Positions 34,984-43,441 of a stretch of DNA of 63,711 bases are shown in pieces (position 1 is the first letter of the stretch; every line of letters begins with the position of its first letter). The stretch spans positions 1-63,711 of the forward strand of contig JAGAOU010000033.1 in NCBI GenBank assembly GCA_017623595.1. Direction: 5' to 3'. Source of the stretch: Clostridia bacterium (GTDB taxonomy: Bacteria; Bacillota; Clostridia; Oscillospirales; UBA644). Below the pieces are notes generated by a model. It had not been told where the DNA came from. It saw only the letters and a program-made list of their open reading frames with translations, and did not search any database. The position numbers and the translations under genes are program-made.

Positions 34984-35784
34984 TTATTCCTTTGCGGAAG
35001 GAACCATGCCGAATTTCTTTTTATAGAGACGGAAAAAGGAGGAATAGCAGGAAAACCCGCACTCCAAAGCCGCCTGCTGAGCCGACATACCGGAGGAAAT
35101 GCGACGACGGGCCTTCAAGAGCCGCTTGGCAAGGCAATACTGCCCCAAAGTGGTTCCCGTAACCGACTTAAAAATGCGGGACACCTGAGAGGTGCTCATA
35201 TGGAACTGATCGGTGACCATGGTCACAGTCACGGGGTCACAAAGATGAGCATTGACAAAGTCCACAATCTCTGCACCGACAGAGGATCCGACAGCAGATC
35301 TTGCCGCCTTTGGAGACGAAGATTGAAGCAACGCAAGCAGAGCGGGAAGCATGGTACGGATCCGAATGCGGTCATTGTCCGAGGGAATACACATGGCGGA
35401 AAGCAGGTCCCGCGGCGTGACTCCGGGGAAATCCTCTCCCCGATAGCAATTCAATTCTCCCAGAGGACGGTCCCGAAAAGGAGCCAACAAAGACTCACGC
35501 AATTCTTCGGGCAAAGCTTCGAGGGTGAAGTTGATCACAAACCGCTCATAGGGCTTATCGGAATCCAAAATGGAGGTATGCAACTCCCCCGGACGCATGA
35601 GAAGAACACTGCCGTATTCCAGCTGAATCTCCCGCCCCTCAATCATATAGCGGGTGTCACCCGAAACAAAGCAGTACAGCTCATAGTCATTGTGCATGTG
35701 GATCCGCTGAGATGCCTGATCCGGCTTTTTCGACAGGTTATAGAGAAGTACAATATTCTCGTCTCGATACGAAAAGATATTCAT
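34984..35784 (-). CDS. AraC-family transcriptional regulator (cupin N-terminus)
   Basis: 266 aa. N-terminal cupin-like sensor (HMHNDYELYCFVSGD, then RPGELH) and a C-terminal AraC double HTH (about residues 165-266, ending CGFSCYSSFFRLYKKKFG). It is transcribed divergently from the sugar operon starting at 35921 and is its probable regulator, sensing a sugar. ATG at 35782-35784 with GGAG upstream. Confidence 0.93.
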   Translation of the reverse strand: MNIFSYRDENIVLLYNLSKKPDQASQRIHMHNDYELYCFVSGDTRYMIEGREIQLEYGSVLLMRPGELHTSILDSDKPYERFVINFTLEALPEELRESLLAPFRDRPLGELNCYRGEDFPGVTPRDLLSAMCIPSDNDRIRIRTMLPALLALLQSSSPKAARSAVGSSVGAEIVDFVNAHLCDPVTVTMVTDQFHMSTSQVSRIFKSVTGTTLGQYCLAKRLLKARRRISSGMSAQQAALECGFSCYSSFFRLYKKKFGMVPSAKE

Positions 35785-35812
35785 ATTTGCTCCACCATCA
35801 GCATTTTCCTCT

Positions 35813-35841
35813 ATTATACCACAAGATGACGAAAAAAGCAA
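35813..35841 (-). promoter_or_regulatory. Promoter of the AraC-type regulator gene
   Basis: Minus strand: TTGCTT, 17 bp, TATAAT. It is 23 bp from the divergent operon promoter. Confidence 0.7.
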
Positions 35842-35863
35842 TACATTTTGCAAAAAAAGTTTA

Positions 35864-35892
35864 TTGCATTGTCCTTGCCGTCATGGTATAAT
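35864..35892 (+). promoter_or_regulatory. Promoter of the sugar operon
   Basis: TTGCAT, 17 bp, TATAAT, 29 bp before the first ATG. The non-consensus -35 fits activation by the AraC protein. Confidence 0.75.
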
Positions 35893-35920
35893 GAAAGAAA
35901 ATGATACTGCAGGTGATCCT

Positions 35921-36778
35921 ATGAGTAATATCAAGCTGACCCTTGCCGCCTTCGCGGACGAAGCCTCGGGGGATCTGAACGGACAGATTGAGGCCATGAA
36001 ACGAAACGGTCTGACCCACATTGAAATCCGCAACGTGGGAAAGAAAAACAGCGTTGACCTCACCCCCGATGAGGCAAAAGAAATCCGCAAGCGTCTGGAT
36101 GCGGAGGGGTTAAAAATCCGCACCATCGGCTCGCCCTTCGGAAAATCGAGACTTACCGACGACTTTACACCCGAACTGGAGCGGTTTCAACGCATGACCG
36201 AGCTTGCGGAGATTCTGGGCGCGGAAAAGGTGCGCCTTTTCAGCTTTTTCCGCGAAAAAGGAATGGAAGAAACAAAGGGACGGGAAATGGCCCTGGAACG
36301 GCTGCAGAAGTTTGTCGATCGGGCAGGGGATCTGCTGCTTTGCCACGAGAACGAAAAGGGCATCTACGGGGACGGCTGGGAATTCTGCAAGATTATTTGC
36401 ACCGAAATTCCCGCTATCAAAGCAATTTTCGATCCTTCCAACTTCATTCAGTGCGGCGTGGACACCTTAGAAGCATGGAATGAGCTGAAGGATGTGGTGG
36501 ATTATCTCCATCTGAAGGACGCCCGCGCCGATGGAATTGTGGTTCCCTGCGGGGACGGTCTGGGGAATGTTCCTTATATTTTGGGAGACTTTATTGATCG
36601 CGGCGGCCGATTTGCCACGCTGGAGCCTCATCTTGCCAATTTCGCCTCCAAAAAACTGCTGGAAAAAGAAGAATACAAAACCTGCGGATACGCCTACAAT
36701 GACGAAAATGACGCCTTTGATGCGGCGGTCAAAGCAGTAAAAATCATATTTGAAGAAAAAGGAGTGGTTGTCATATGA
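35921..36778 (+). CDS. Sugar phosphate isomerase/epimerase-like TIM barrel (paralogue 1)
   Basis: 285 aa. Xylose-isomerase-like/AP-endonuclease-2 fold: AFADEASG, HIEIRNVG, TIGSPFGKSRL, LLCHENEKGIYGD, DPSNF and HLKDA. The metal ligands Glu, Asp, His, Glu are in place. It is clearly a paralogue of the 41834-42676 gene. It could act on keto-sugars as isomerase, epimerase or lyase. It starts the ten-gene operon; the stop overlaps the next start as ATGA. Confidence 0.88.
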   Translation: MSNIKLTLAAFADEASGDLNGQIEAMKRNGLTHIEIRNVGKKNSVDLTPDEAKEIRKRLDAEGLKIRTIGSPFGKSRLTDDFTPELERFQRMTELAEILGAEKVRLFSFFREKGMEETKGREMALERLQKFVDRAGDLLLCHENEKGIYGDGWEFCKIICTEIPAIKAIFDPSNFIQCGVDTLEAWNELKDVVDYLHLKDARADGIVVPCGDGLGNVPYILGDFIDRGGRFATLEPHLANFASKKLLEKEEYKTCGYAYNDENDAFDAAVKAVKIIFEEKGVVVI

Positions 36779-37533
36779 TTATCGGCGCTCAGCTTTACAC
36801 CCTGAGAGATTTTTGCAAAACCACGGAAGATTTTTCCGAAACATTAAAAAAAGTGGCGAACATCGGTTACAAAACCGTGCAGGTCTCGGGCGTCTGCCCC
36901 TATGACGGCGCATGGCTCAAGGAGGAACTGGACAAAAACGGTCTTACCGCCCCCATCACCCACACCGCCCCCGCGCAGATCAAAGAAGACCCTGCGGCAG
37001 TGCTGAAAAACCATCGGGCCTTTGGCAGCCACCGCATCGGAATCGGCTCCTGTCCCGGCGGAATCAGCGATAGCACCTATGCCGGGTTTGTTGCGGACTT
37101 CCGTCCCATTGCGGATTATTTTGCGGAAAACGGTGCGAAATTTTACTATCACAACCATTATCAGGAATTTGTCCGCTCCGCAGACGGAAAGCGATTCATT
37201 GAAAAACTCTGCGAAGATTTCCCGGCAGACAAACTGGGCTTCATTCTGGACACCTATTGGGTTCAGTTCGCAGGGGGAGATCCCGCCGAATGGCTCTCCT
37301 GCCTGAAGGGACGGGTTGACTGCATCCATTTCAAGGACATGACCTACTTGAACAAAACCCATTGTATGGTTCCCATCGGAGAGGGGAACCTGAACTGGAC
37401 TCGAATCATCCGGACGGCAGAAGAAATGGGAACCGAATACGCCTTTGTAGAACAGGACAACTGTAACGGCGAAGACCCCTTCGATTGCATGAAAAGAAGC
37501 TATGAATTTTTGAAAGCCCAAGGCTTGGATTAA
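36775..37533 (+). CDS. Sugar phosphate isomerase/epimerase-like TIM barrel (IolE-like)
   Basis: 252 aa. The same superfamily but a different branch from the two paralogues: IIGAQLYTLRD start, YYHNHYQEF, DTYWVQFAGGDP, CIHFKDMTYL and FVEQDNC, giving the metal-ligand set. Relatives act on inosose or 3-keto-sugars. The 4-bp overlap with the upstream gene indicates coupling. Confidence 0.88.
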   Translation: MIIGAQLYTLRDFCKTTEDFSETLKKVANIGYKTVQVSGVCPYDGAWLKEELDKNGLTAPITHTAPAQIKEDPAAVLKNHRAFGSHRIGIGSCPGGISDSTYAGFVADFRPIADYFAENGAKFYYHNHYQEFVRSADGKRFIEKLCEDFPADKLGFILDTYWVQFAGGDPAEWLSCLKGRVDCIHFKDMTYLNKTHCMVPIGEGNLNWTRIIRTAEEMGTEYAFVEQDNCNGEDPFDCMKRSYEFLKAQGLD

Positions 37534-37545
37534 GGAGAAATTGTT

Positions 37546-38709
37546 ATGAAAAAGAAAATCAGACTCGGCGTTATCGGCATCGGCAACATGGGCACGGGTC
37601 ACATTAAAAACATTGAAGCGGGGAAATGCCCCGAAATCGTCGTGGGCGCCGCAGCGGATATCAACCCCGCAAAGGAAAACTGGCTCAAAGAAAACGTGAA
37701 TCATCCCGTTCCCTTCTTCACCGATGCGGAAGAGATGATGGACAGCGGACTTGTGGATGCGGTCATTGTAGCAATTCCCCACTACGGTCATCCCGTTTAT
37801 GCCATCAAGGCCATGAAAAAGGGCATTCCCGTCATCATCGAAAAGCCCGCCGGCGTATACACAAAGCATGTAAAAGAAATGATGGCCGTGGCCGACGAAA
37901 CCAAGGTTCCTCTGGCCATTATGATGAATCAGCGCACCAACTGCATTTACCGCAAAATGCGGGAGATCGTGCAATCGGGTGAAATGGGCGCCATCAAGCG
38001 CACCAACTGGATCATAACCAACTGGTACCGTACCCAGGCCTATTACGATTCGGGCGATTGGCGTGCCACTTGGTCGGGTGAGGGCGGCGGCGTTCTGATG
38101 AACCAATGTCCCCACCAGTTGGATCTGTGGCAATGGATCTGCGGCATGCCGAAGAGCATTTTTGCCCACATGTATTTCGGAAAATGGCACGATATCGAAG
38201 TGGAAGATGACGTAACGGTTTTTGCGGAATACGAAAACGGTGCCACGGGAACATTCATCACCACTACCGGTGACTGCCCCGGCTCCAACCGTTTTGAGGT
38301 GACGATGGAAAAAGGAAAACTCATTGCGGAAAACGAAAAGCTCCTTCAATGGGTTTCCGAGGAATCTGAACCCGAATGGACGAAAAACTGTCCCGACGGA
38401 TTCAAGAAATTTCCTATGGAATTCAAAGAAGTGGAAACCGATGGCAAAAACGAACAACATTCCGGTGTTCTCAATGCCTTTGCAGCCCATATTCTGAGGG
38501 GCGAACCCCTTATCGCAGACGGTCGGGAAGGCATCAACGGTCTTTCCATCTCCAACGCCTGCCATCTGTCCGCATGGACGGGCAGAAAGGTAGACCTGCC
38601 CCTGGATGATGAAGAATACTACAATGAACTGATGAAGCGTGTGGCAACCTCCCGCCGCAAGGAAAGCATTCCCGGCGCAAGCCCCACCAATCTGGACGGA
38701 ACCTATTGA
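37546..38709 (+). CDS. Gfo/Idh/MocA oxidoreductase 1
   Basis: 387 aa. Rossmann motif GVIGIGNMGTGH, EKPAG motif (catalytic Lys) and the long C-terminal beta-sheet domain with GGGVLMNQCPHQLDLWQW. It is a NAD(P)-dependent sugar dehydrogenase. It shares a near-identical block with gene 38725-39837 (YYDSG, WRATWSGEGGGVLMNQ), so the two are tandem paralogues. AAGGAG upstream. Confidence 0.92.
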   Translation: MKKKIRLGVIGIGNMGTGHIKNIEAGKCPEIVVGAAADINPAKENWLKENVNHPVPFFTDAEEMMDSGLVDAVIVAIPHYGHPVYAIKAMKKGIPVIIEKPAGVYTKHVKEMMAVADETKVPLAIMMNQRTNCIYRKMREIVQSGEMGAIKRTNWIITNWYRTQAYYDSGDWRATWSGEGGGVLMNQCPHQLDLWQWICGMPKSIFAHMYFGKWHDIEVEDDVTVFAEYENGATGTFITTTGDCPGSNRFEVTMEKGKLIAENEKLLQWVSEESEPEWTKNCPDGFKKFPMEFKEVETDGKNEQHSGVLNAFAAHILRGEPLIADGREGINGLSISNACHLSAWTGRKVDLPLDDEEYYNELMKRVATSRRKESIPGASPTNLDGTY

Positions 38710-38724
38710 CAAGGAGATAGCGCC

Positions 38725-39837
38725 ATGTCGTTACGTTTTGGAATTATCGGCGTGGGGAACATCGGCTCCGCCCACGCAAAAGCCCTTCACGAAGGAAAAG
38801 TGGAAGGGGCAGTGCTGCATGCGGTCTGCGATATTGATCCCGCAAAACGGGCTTGGGCGGAAGAGAACTTCCCCGAAGCAAAGGTCTATGCCGACAGTGA
38901 AACCTTTTTTGCCGAATCGGGGGCAGATGCGGTGATCCTTTCGGTGCCTCACTATTTCCACCCTCCTTATGCCATCAAAGGCTTTGAAGCAGGGATGAAT
39001 GTGCTGACCGAAAAACCCGCAGGGGTTCAGGCATCGGCAGTAAAATCCATGAATGAGGCGGCAAAAGCATCGGGCAAGGTCTTCGGTATCATGTTCAATC
39101 AGCGCACCGATCCCATGTATACCGAAATCCGCCGTCTGGTACAAACCGAAGCCATCGGAAAGCCCCTGCGCCTGATGTGGGAAGTGACCACTTGGTTCCG
39201 CACGCAGGAATACTACGATTCGGGCAGTTGGCGTGCCACCTGGTCGGGAGAAGGGGGAGGCGTTCTGATGAATCAGGCGCCCCACCAGTTGGACCTGATG
39301 CAATGGATTTTCGGTCTTCCCCAATCGGTGCGTGCAGAATGCCATGTGGGCAAATATCACACCATTGAGGTGGAAGACGAAGCCACCCTCTACTGTACTT
39401 ATCAAAACGGTGCCACCGCCATCTTCCACACCTCCACGGGGGAAGAACACGGAGTCAACCGTCTGGAGATCGTGGGAACCGAAGGCCGCATTGTGGCCGA
39501 GGATCGGATTCTTACCGTGTACAACAAAAAAGAAAAGGTCTCCCGGGTTCCCTACCCCGACCGAGGTGGACAGCACGTGGGTATTCTGAACAATTTTGCA
39601 GAAGCAATCCGTAGCGGATCTCCCCTGCTGGCTCCCGGATATGAGGGGATCAACGAAACCGAGATCTGCGACGCGGCATATCTCTCCGCATGGACCGACA
39701 CCGCGGCGACAATTCCCACCGACACTGCACTGTTTAACAAGCTTTTGAGCGAAAGACAGTCCGAATCCTCCTGCAAAACCTCCGAAACACCCGAATCCTT
39801 CGACGGGGAATACAAAGCCCGTTGGAGCAACATGTAA
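38725..39837 (+). CDS. Gfo/Idh/MocA oxidoreductase 2
   Basis: 370 aa, tandem paralogue of the previous gene. Motifs: GIIGVGNIGSAHAKAL, EKPAGVQ and GGGVLMNQAPHQLDLMQW. Two copies may act on different sugars or opposite reaction directions (oxidation of the glycoside, re-reduction of the product). Starts 15 bp after gene 1. Confidence 0.92.
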   Translation: MSLRFGIIGVGNIGSAHAKALHEGKVEGAVLHAVCDIDPAKRAWAEENFPEAKVYADSETFFAESGADAVILSVPHYFHPPYAIKGFEAGMNVLTEKPAGVQASAVKSMNEAAKASGKVFGIMFNQRTDPMYTEIRRLVQTEAIGKPLRLMWEVTTWFRTQEYYDSGSWRATWSGEGGGVLMNQAPHQLDLMQWIFGLPQSVRAECHVGKYHTIEVEDEATLYCTYQNGATAIFHTSTGEEHGVNRLEIVGTEGRIVAEDRILTVYNKKEKVSRVPYPDRGGQHVGILNNFAEAIRSGSPLLAPGYEGINETEICDAAYLSAWTDTAATIPTDTALFNKLLSERQSESSCKTSETPESFDGEYKARWSNM

Positions 39838-39872
39838 CGAAAAACCAATGGTTTCTCAAAGGAGTAGTTCTA

Positions 39873-40943
39873 ATGAAAACACTGAATGTGGCCATCATCG
39901 GCCAAGGAAGAAGCGGCAAAAACATCCACGGTGCTTATTTCAGAAGTGCCGACAATCTGTACTATCGGGTCAAATATGTGGTTGATGCGGATGCATTCCG
40001 TCGGGAAGTTGCGGAAAAAATCTACCCCGACTGCAAGACCCTTTCGGACTATCGGGAGCTGTTCTCCTATGACGATATTGATCTCGTAGTCAACGCATCC
40101 TATTCTGACCAGCACTATCCCATCACGAAAGATCTTCTGCTGCACGGGAAAAACGTGCTCGTGGAAAAGCCCTTTGCCCGCTCCCGTTACGAATGTGACG
40201 AGCTGATCCGCATCGCCGATCAGCAGGGCGTAACCCTTGCTGTGTTTCAGCAGACCTTCTTTGCTCCGTTCTACACCTTTGCCTACGAAACGGTCCGTTC
40301 GGGCAAGTTGGGCGACATCAAGCAGGTCAGCATCCGCTACAACGGCTTTGCCCGCCGTTGGGACTGGCAGACGTTGCAGAAGAAGTGCGCAGGCGGCGCC
40401 TACAACACAGGCCCTCACCCCATCGGCATGGGCTTGGGATTTCTGGACTTTGACAAGGATGCAAAGGTGGTCTACAGCAAGCTGGACACCGCACTGACCA
40501 GCGGAGACTCGGACGACTATGCAAAGATCCTTCTTGCCGCCCCGGGGAAACCCGTGGTTGACATTGAAATTTCCTCCATTGATGCCTATTCCGAATACAA
40601 CCTTAAAATTCAGGGCACAAAGGGCACCATGAAGGCAACTCCCAAATCCTATGAGATCACCTACCTTCGGGACGGAGAAAATCCCGAACGTCCCGTGGTG
40701 GAAGGTTTCCTGAAAGACGAGGAGGGCAATCCCATTTACTGCTCCGAAAAACTGGTCAAGCATGTGGAGCAGGACTCCTTCAAGGGAACCGCCTTTGACG
40801 TGGGCACGGCAACCCTGTACAAACAACTCTATTACAAGATCACAGAAGGCAAAGCCATGACCGTCACGCCAAACATGGCCGCAGCCATTGTTTCGGTCAT
40901 TGAGACGGTCCACGCCGAAAATCCCCTGCCGCTGAAGTTTTAA
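39873..40943 (+). CDS. Gfo/Idh/MocA oxidoreductase 3 (YdgJ/YhhX-like branch)
   Basis: 356 aa. Motifs: AIIGQGRSGKNIHG, VEKPFA, and GGAYNTGPHPIGMGLGF, in the arrangement of the YhhX/YdgJ branch. The ATG at 39873 follows AAAGGAG; a longer frame upstream runs antisense to nothing useful and has no site. It is not a close copy of oxidoreductases 1 and 2. Confidence 0.9.
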   Translation: MKTLNVAIIGQGRSGKNIHGAYFRSADNLYYRVKYVVDADAFRREVAEKIYPDCKTLSDYRELFSYDDIDLVVNASYSDQHYPITKDLLLHGKNVLVEKPFARSRYECDELIRIADQQGVTLAVFQQTFFAPFYTFAYETVRSGKLGDIKQVSIRYNGFARRWDWQTLQKKCAGGAYNTGPHPIGMGLGFLDFDKDAKVVYSKLDTALTSGDSDDYAKILLAAPGKPVVDIEISSIDAYSEYNLKIQGTKGTMKATPKSYEITYLRDGENPERPVVEGFLKDEEGNPIYCSEKLVKHVEQDSFKGTAFDVGTATLYKQLYYKITEGKAMTVTPNMAAAIVSVIETVHAENPLPLKF

Positions 40944-40954
40944 AGGAGCCTGCC

Positions 40955-41824
40955 ATGAAGCGAATTGCCATCCTGGGGTGTGAAAATTCTCACGCCGATG
41001 CTTTTGTGAAGTTTATCAAAGAAAAGGAAGAATTTCGGGACGTTGAAGTGGTTGGAGTGTACAGCGATGACCCCGCCGCCTCGGAAAAGCTGAAGGAAAA
41101 ATTCGGCGTTCCCGTCATGAACGGGTACGCGGATGCCCTCGGCAACATCGACGGGCTGGTCATCACCGCCCGCCACGGGGACAACCATTACAAATACGCA
41201 AAACCCTACATCGACAGCGGAATTCCCATGTTCATCGACAAGCCGATCACCATCAGCGAAGAAGAAGCGGTGGAATTCATGGGGCGGCTGAAGGAAAAGG
41301 GCGTGCGCATTTCGGGGGGATCCTCCCTGAAACAGGATGCATTTGTCCGTCAGTTGAAGGAAGAAGGGGAACAAGATGCGGGAGGAAAAACCGTGGGCGG
41401 CTATGTCCGCGCCCCCTATCAGAGCGAAAACGAATACGGTGGATTTTTCTTCTATGCCCAGCATCTGGTGGAAATGGTCTGCGAAATTTTCGGCAGATTT
41501 CCCCGCTCGGTCATAGCAAAACAAAAGGGGCAACAGATCCACGTTCTGTTCCGCTACCAAGACTACGATTGCGTGGGCCTTTTCTGCGACAAAAGCAATT
41601 TCTACTACGCCTCCCGCATGGCAGAAACGACAGCGAGCGGTTCCCCGATTCCCTTCACCTACGATTGGTATTACCGGGAATTCAAGGAATTTTACCAACT
41701 TCTTTCGGGAAATCCCCAAACCGCCCCTTACGAAGAATTCATCTCCCCCGTCTTTGTGATGAACGCCATTGTGCGGTCTCTTGAACAGGGGACCGAAGAA
41801 CCGATACACCCCATTTCACTGTGA
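40955..41824 (+). CDS. Gfo/Idh/MocA-like protein 4 (short, variant cofactor motif)
   Basis: 289 aa, 70-100 residues shorter than its neighbours. The nucleotide-binding loop reads AILGCENSHADAF, lacking GxGxxG, and the usual EKP is DKPIT. The C-terminal half retains HYKYAKPYIDSGIP and a SPVFVMNAIVRSLE end. It may be a non-catalytic partner or use a different cofactor. AAAGGAG precedes the ATG. Confidence 0.8.
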   Translation: MKRIAILGCENSHADAFVKFIKEKEEFRDVEVVGVYSDDPAASEKLKEKFGVPVMNGYADALGNIDGLVITARHGDNHYKYAKPYIDSGIPMFIDKPITISEEEAVEFMGRLKEKGVRISGGSSLKQDAFVRQLKEEGEQDAGGKTVGGYVRAPYQSENEYGGFFFYAQHLVEMVCEIFGRFPRSVIAKQKGQQIHVLFRYQDYDCVGLFCDKSNFYYASRMAETTASGSPIPFTYDWYYREFKEFYQLLSGNPQTAPYEEFISPVFVMNAIVRSLEQGTEEPIHPISL

Positions 41825-41833
41825 GGAATCCCC

Positions 41834-42676
41834 ATGGTACAGTATAAACTTTCCGCCTTTGCGGACGAATACGACAGTCTTACGGAAGAACAGTTGCGGG
41901 GATTGGCTCGGTTTGGCATCGATTACATCGAAATCCGACATCTGAACGGTACAAACATTTCCCTCCTCTCCGAAAAAGAGGTTCGGGAAACCAAAGCAAA
42001 ACTGGATCATTACGGCATCCGTGTTTCCGCTATAGGGTCTCCCCTCGGAAAAATTCGTTTGGATGAGGATTTGTCGGACCATTTGGAAACGGCCCGCCGC
42101 ATCTTTGCCTCGGCCAATCTTCTGAAGACCGATTTTATCCGCATGTTCAGTTTTTATGCTCCCCAAGGCCAAGACATCACCCAAATGAAAGGTCAGGTCT
42201 TTGCCGCACTGGAGCAGATGGTACTGTTGGCACGGGAATACGGCGTTGTTCTCTGCCATGAAAACGAGGCGAAGATCTACGGAGATCTCCCCTGCCGTTG
42301 CCGTGAGATCTCCCAACACTTCAACGGGGAGATCCGATGCGTGTTTGACATGGGCAACTACGTTCTGGAAGGGGTGGATCCTTACCCCGAAGCCTATGAA
42401 CTGCTCCAACAGGACATCGCCTATTTCCACATCAAGGACGCTTTGGCAGAAGGGGCCATCGTGCCGCCGGGCAAGGGGGACGCAAAGATCCGCGAGATTC
42501 TCCAAGCCCACAAGCAGTATGCAAAAAGCGATTTCTTTGTCTCTTTGGAACCCCACCTGCAGACCTTCTCGGGTCTCAACGCACTGGTGGGACGTTCCTT
42601 CCGCAATCCCTATCAGTACCCCGACGCAAAAAGCGCCTTCGCCGACGCTGTGACGAAATTCAAGGAGTTGATCTGA
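41834..42676 (+). CDS. Sugar phosphate isomerase/epimerase-like TIM barrel (paralogue 2)
   Basis: 280 aa, paralogue of 35921-36778: SAFADEYDS, YIEIRHLNG, AIGSPLGKIRL, LCHENEAKIYGD, CVFDMGNYVL and YFHIKDA. All metal-ligand positions are retained. nagB begins one base after its stop, tying this protein to amino-sugar metabolism. Confidence 0.88.
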   Translation: MVQYKLSAFADEYDSLTEEQLRGLARFGIDYIEIRHLNGTNISLLSEKEVRETKAKLDHYGIRVSAIGSPLGKIRLDEDLSDHLETARRIFASANLLKTDFIRMFSFYAPQGQDITQMKGQVFAALEQMVLLAREYGVVLCHENEAKIYGDLPCRCREISQHFNGEIRCVFDMGNYVLEGVDPYPEAYELLQQDIAYFHIKDALAEGAIVPPGKGDAKIREILQAHKQYAKSDFFVSLEPHLQTFSGLNALVGRSFRNPYQYPDAKSAFADAVTKFKELI

Positions 42677-43435
42677 ATGAAAACCTTTCGGAAGGACAAA
42701 CTGACCGTCAATGTATACGAAACAAGAAGCGAGATGGGAACCTCCGCCGCCAAAGACATTAAAGATTGCATCCTCTCCCTACTGAAAACGAAGGATACCC
42801 TGCGCATGATCTTTGCCGCCGCCCCTTCCCAGAACGAGGTTCTGGCCGCCCTGGCAACAGACAAGGAGATCCCTTGGAATCGGATCTGTGCCTTTCACAT
42901 GGACGAATATGTGGGACTGGCCGCCGATGCCCCTCAAGGCTTCGGCAATTTTCTGAAGGCTCATATATTCGGCCTTGCGGACTTTCAAAGCGTTCAATAC
43001 ATTGACATTACCGCCCCCGATGCGGAAAAAGAATGTGACCGTTACGGGGCGCTTCTGAACCAAGCCCCCATCGACATTGTGGTGCTGGGCATCGGAGAAA
43101 ACGGGCATATTGCCTTTAACGATCCCCCCGTTGCGGATTTCGAGGACAAAAAGGCGGTCAAAACCGTCACACTGGACGAGATCTGCCGCAATCAGCAGGT
43201 CAACGACGGTTGCTTTGCAAAAATCGAAGATGTCCCCACCACTGCCATCACCCTCACGGTTCCCACCCTGTTTGCGGGCAACCACCTGTTCTGCATCGTC
43301 CCCGCAAAAACAAAAGCAAAGGCGGTGTACGCAACCCTTCACAACGATATCAACGAAGCCTGCCCCGCCACGGTTCTGCGCCGTCACGAAAGAGCGATTC
43401 TCTATCTTGACAATGACAGCAGTGCGCTCCTGTGA
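42677..43435 (+). CDS. nagB: Glucosamine-6-phosphate deaminase
   Basis: 252 aa. Converts GlcN-6-P to fructose-6-P and ammonia. Motifs: HMDEYVGL, LGIGENGHIAFNDPP. Normal length, no allosteric extension. AAGGAGTTGATCTGA precedes the ATG, which follows the previous stop at once. nagA follows after 6 bp. Confidence 0.93.
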   Translation: MKTFRKDKLTVNVYETRSEMGTSAAKDIKDCILSLLKTKDTLRMIFAAAPSQNEVLAALATDKEIPWNRICAFHMDEYVGLAADAPQGFGNFLKAHIFGLADFQSVQYIDITAPDAEKECDRYGALLNQAPIDIVVLGIGENGHIAFNDPPVADFEDKKAVKTVTLDEICRNQQVNDGCFAKIEDVPTTAITLTVPTLFAGNHLFCIVPAKTKAKAVYATLHNDINEACPATVLRRHERAILYLDNDSSALL

Positions 43436-43441
43436 GGAACT

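Noticed and set aside
36844..38712. Long minus-strand frames across the sugar operon
   Set aside because: Each covers plus-strand genes with clear motifs and tight spacing; none has a start site or family resemblance.
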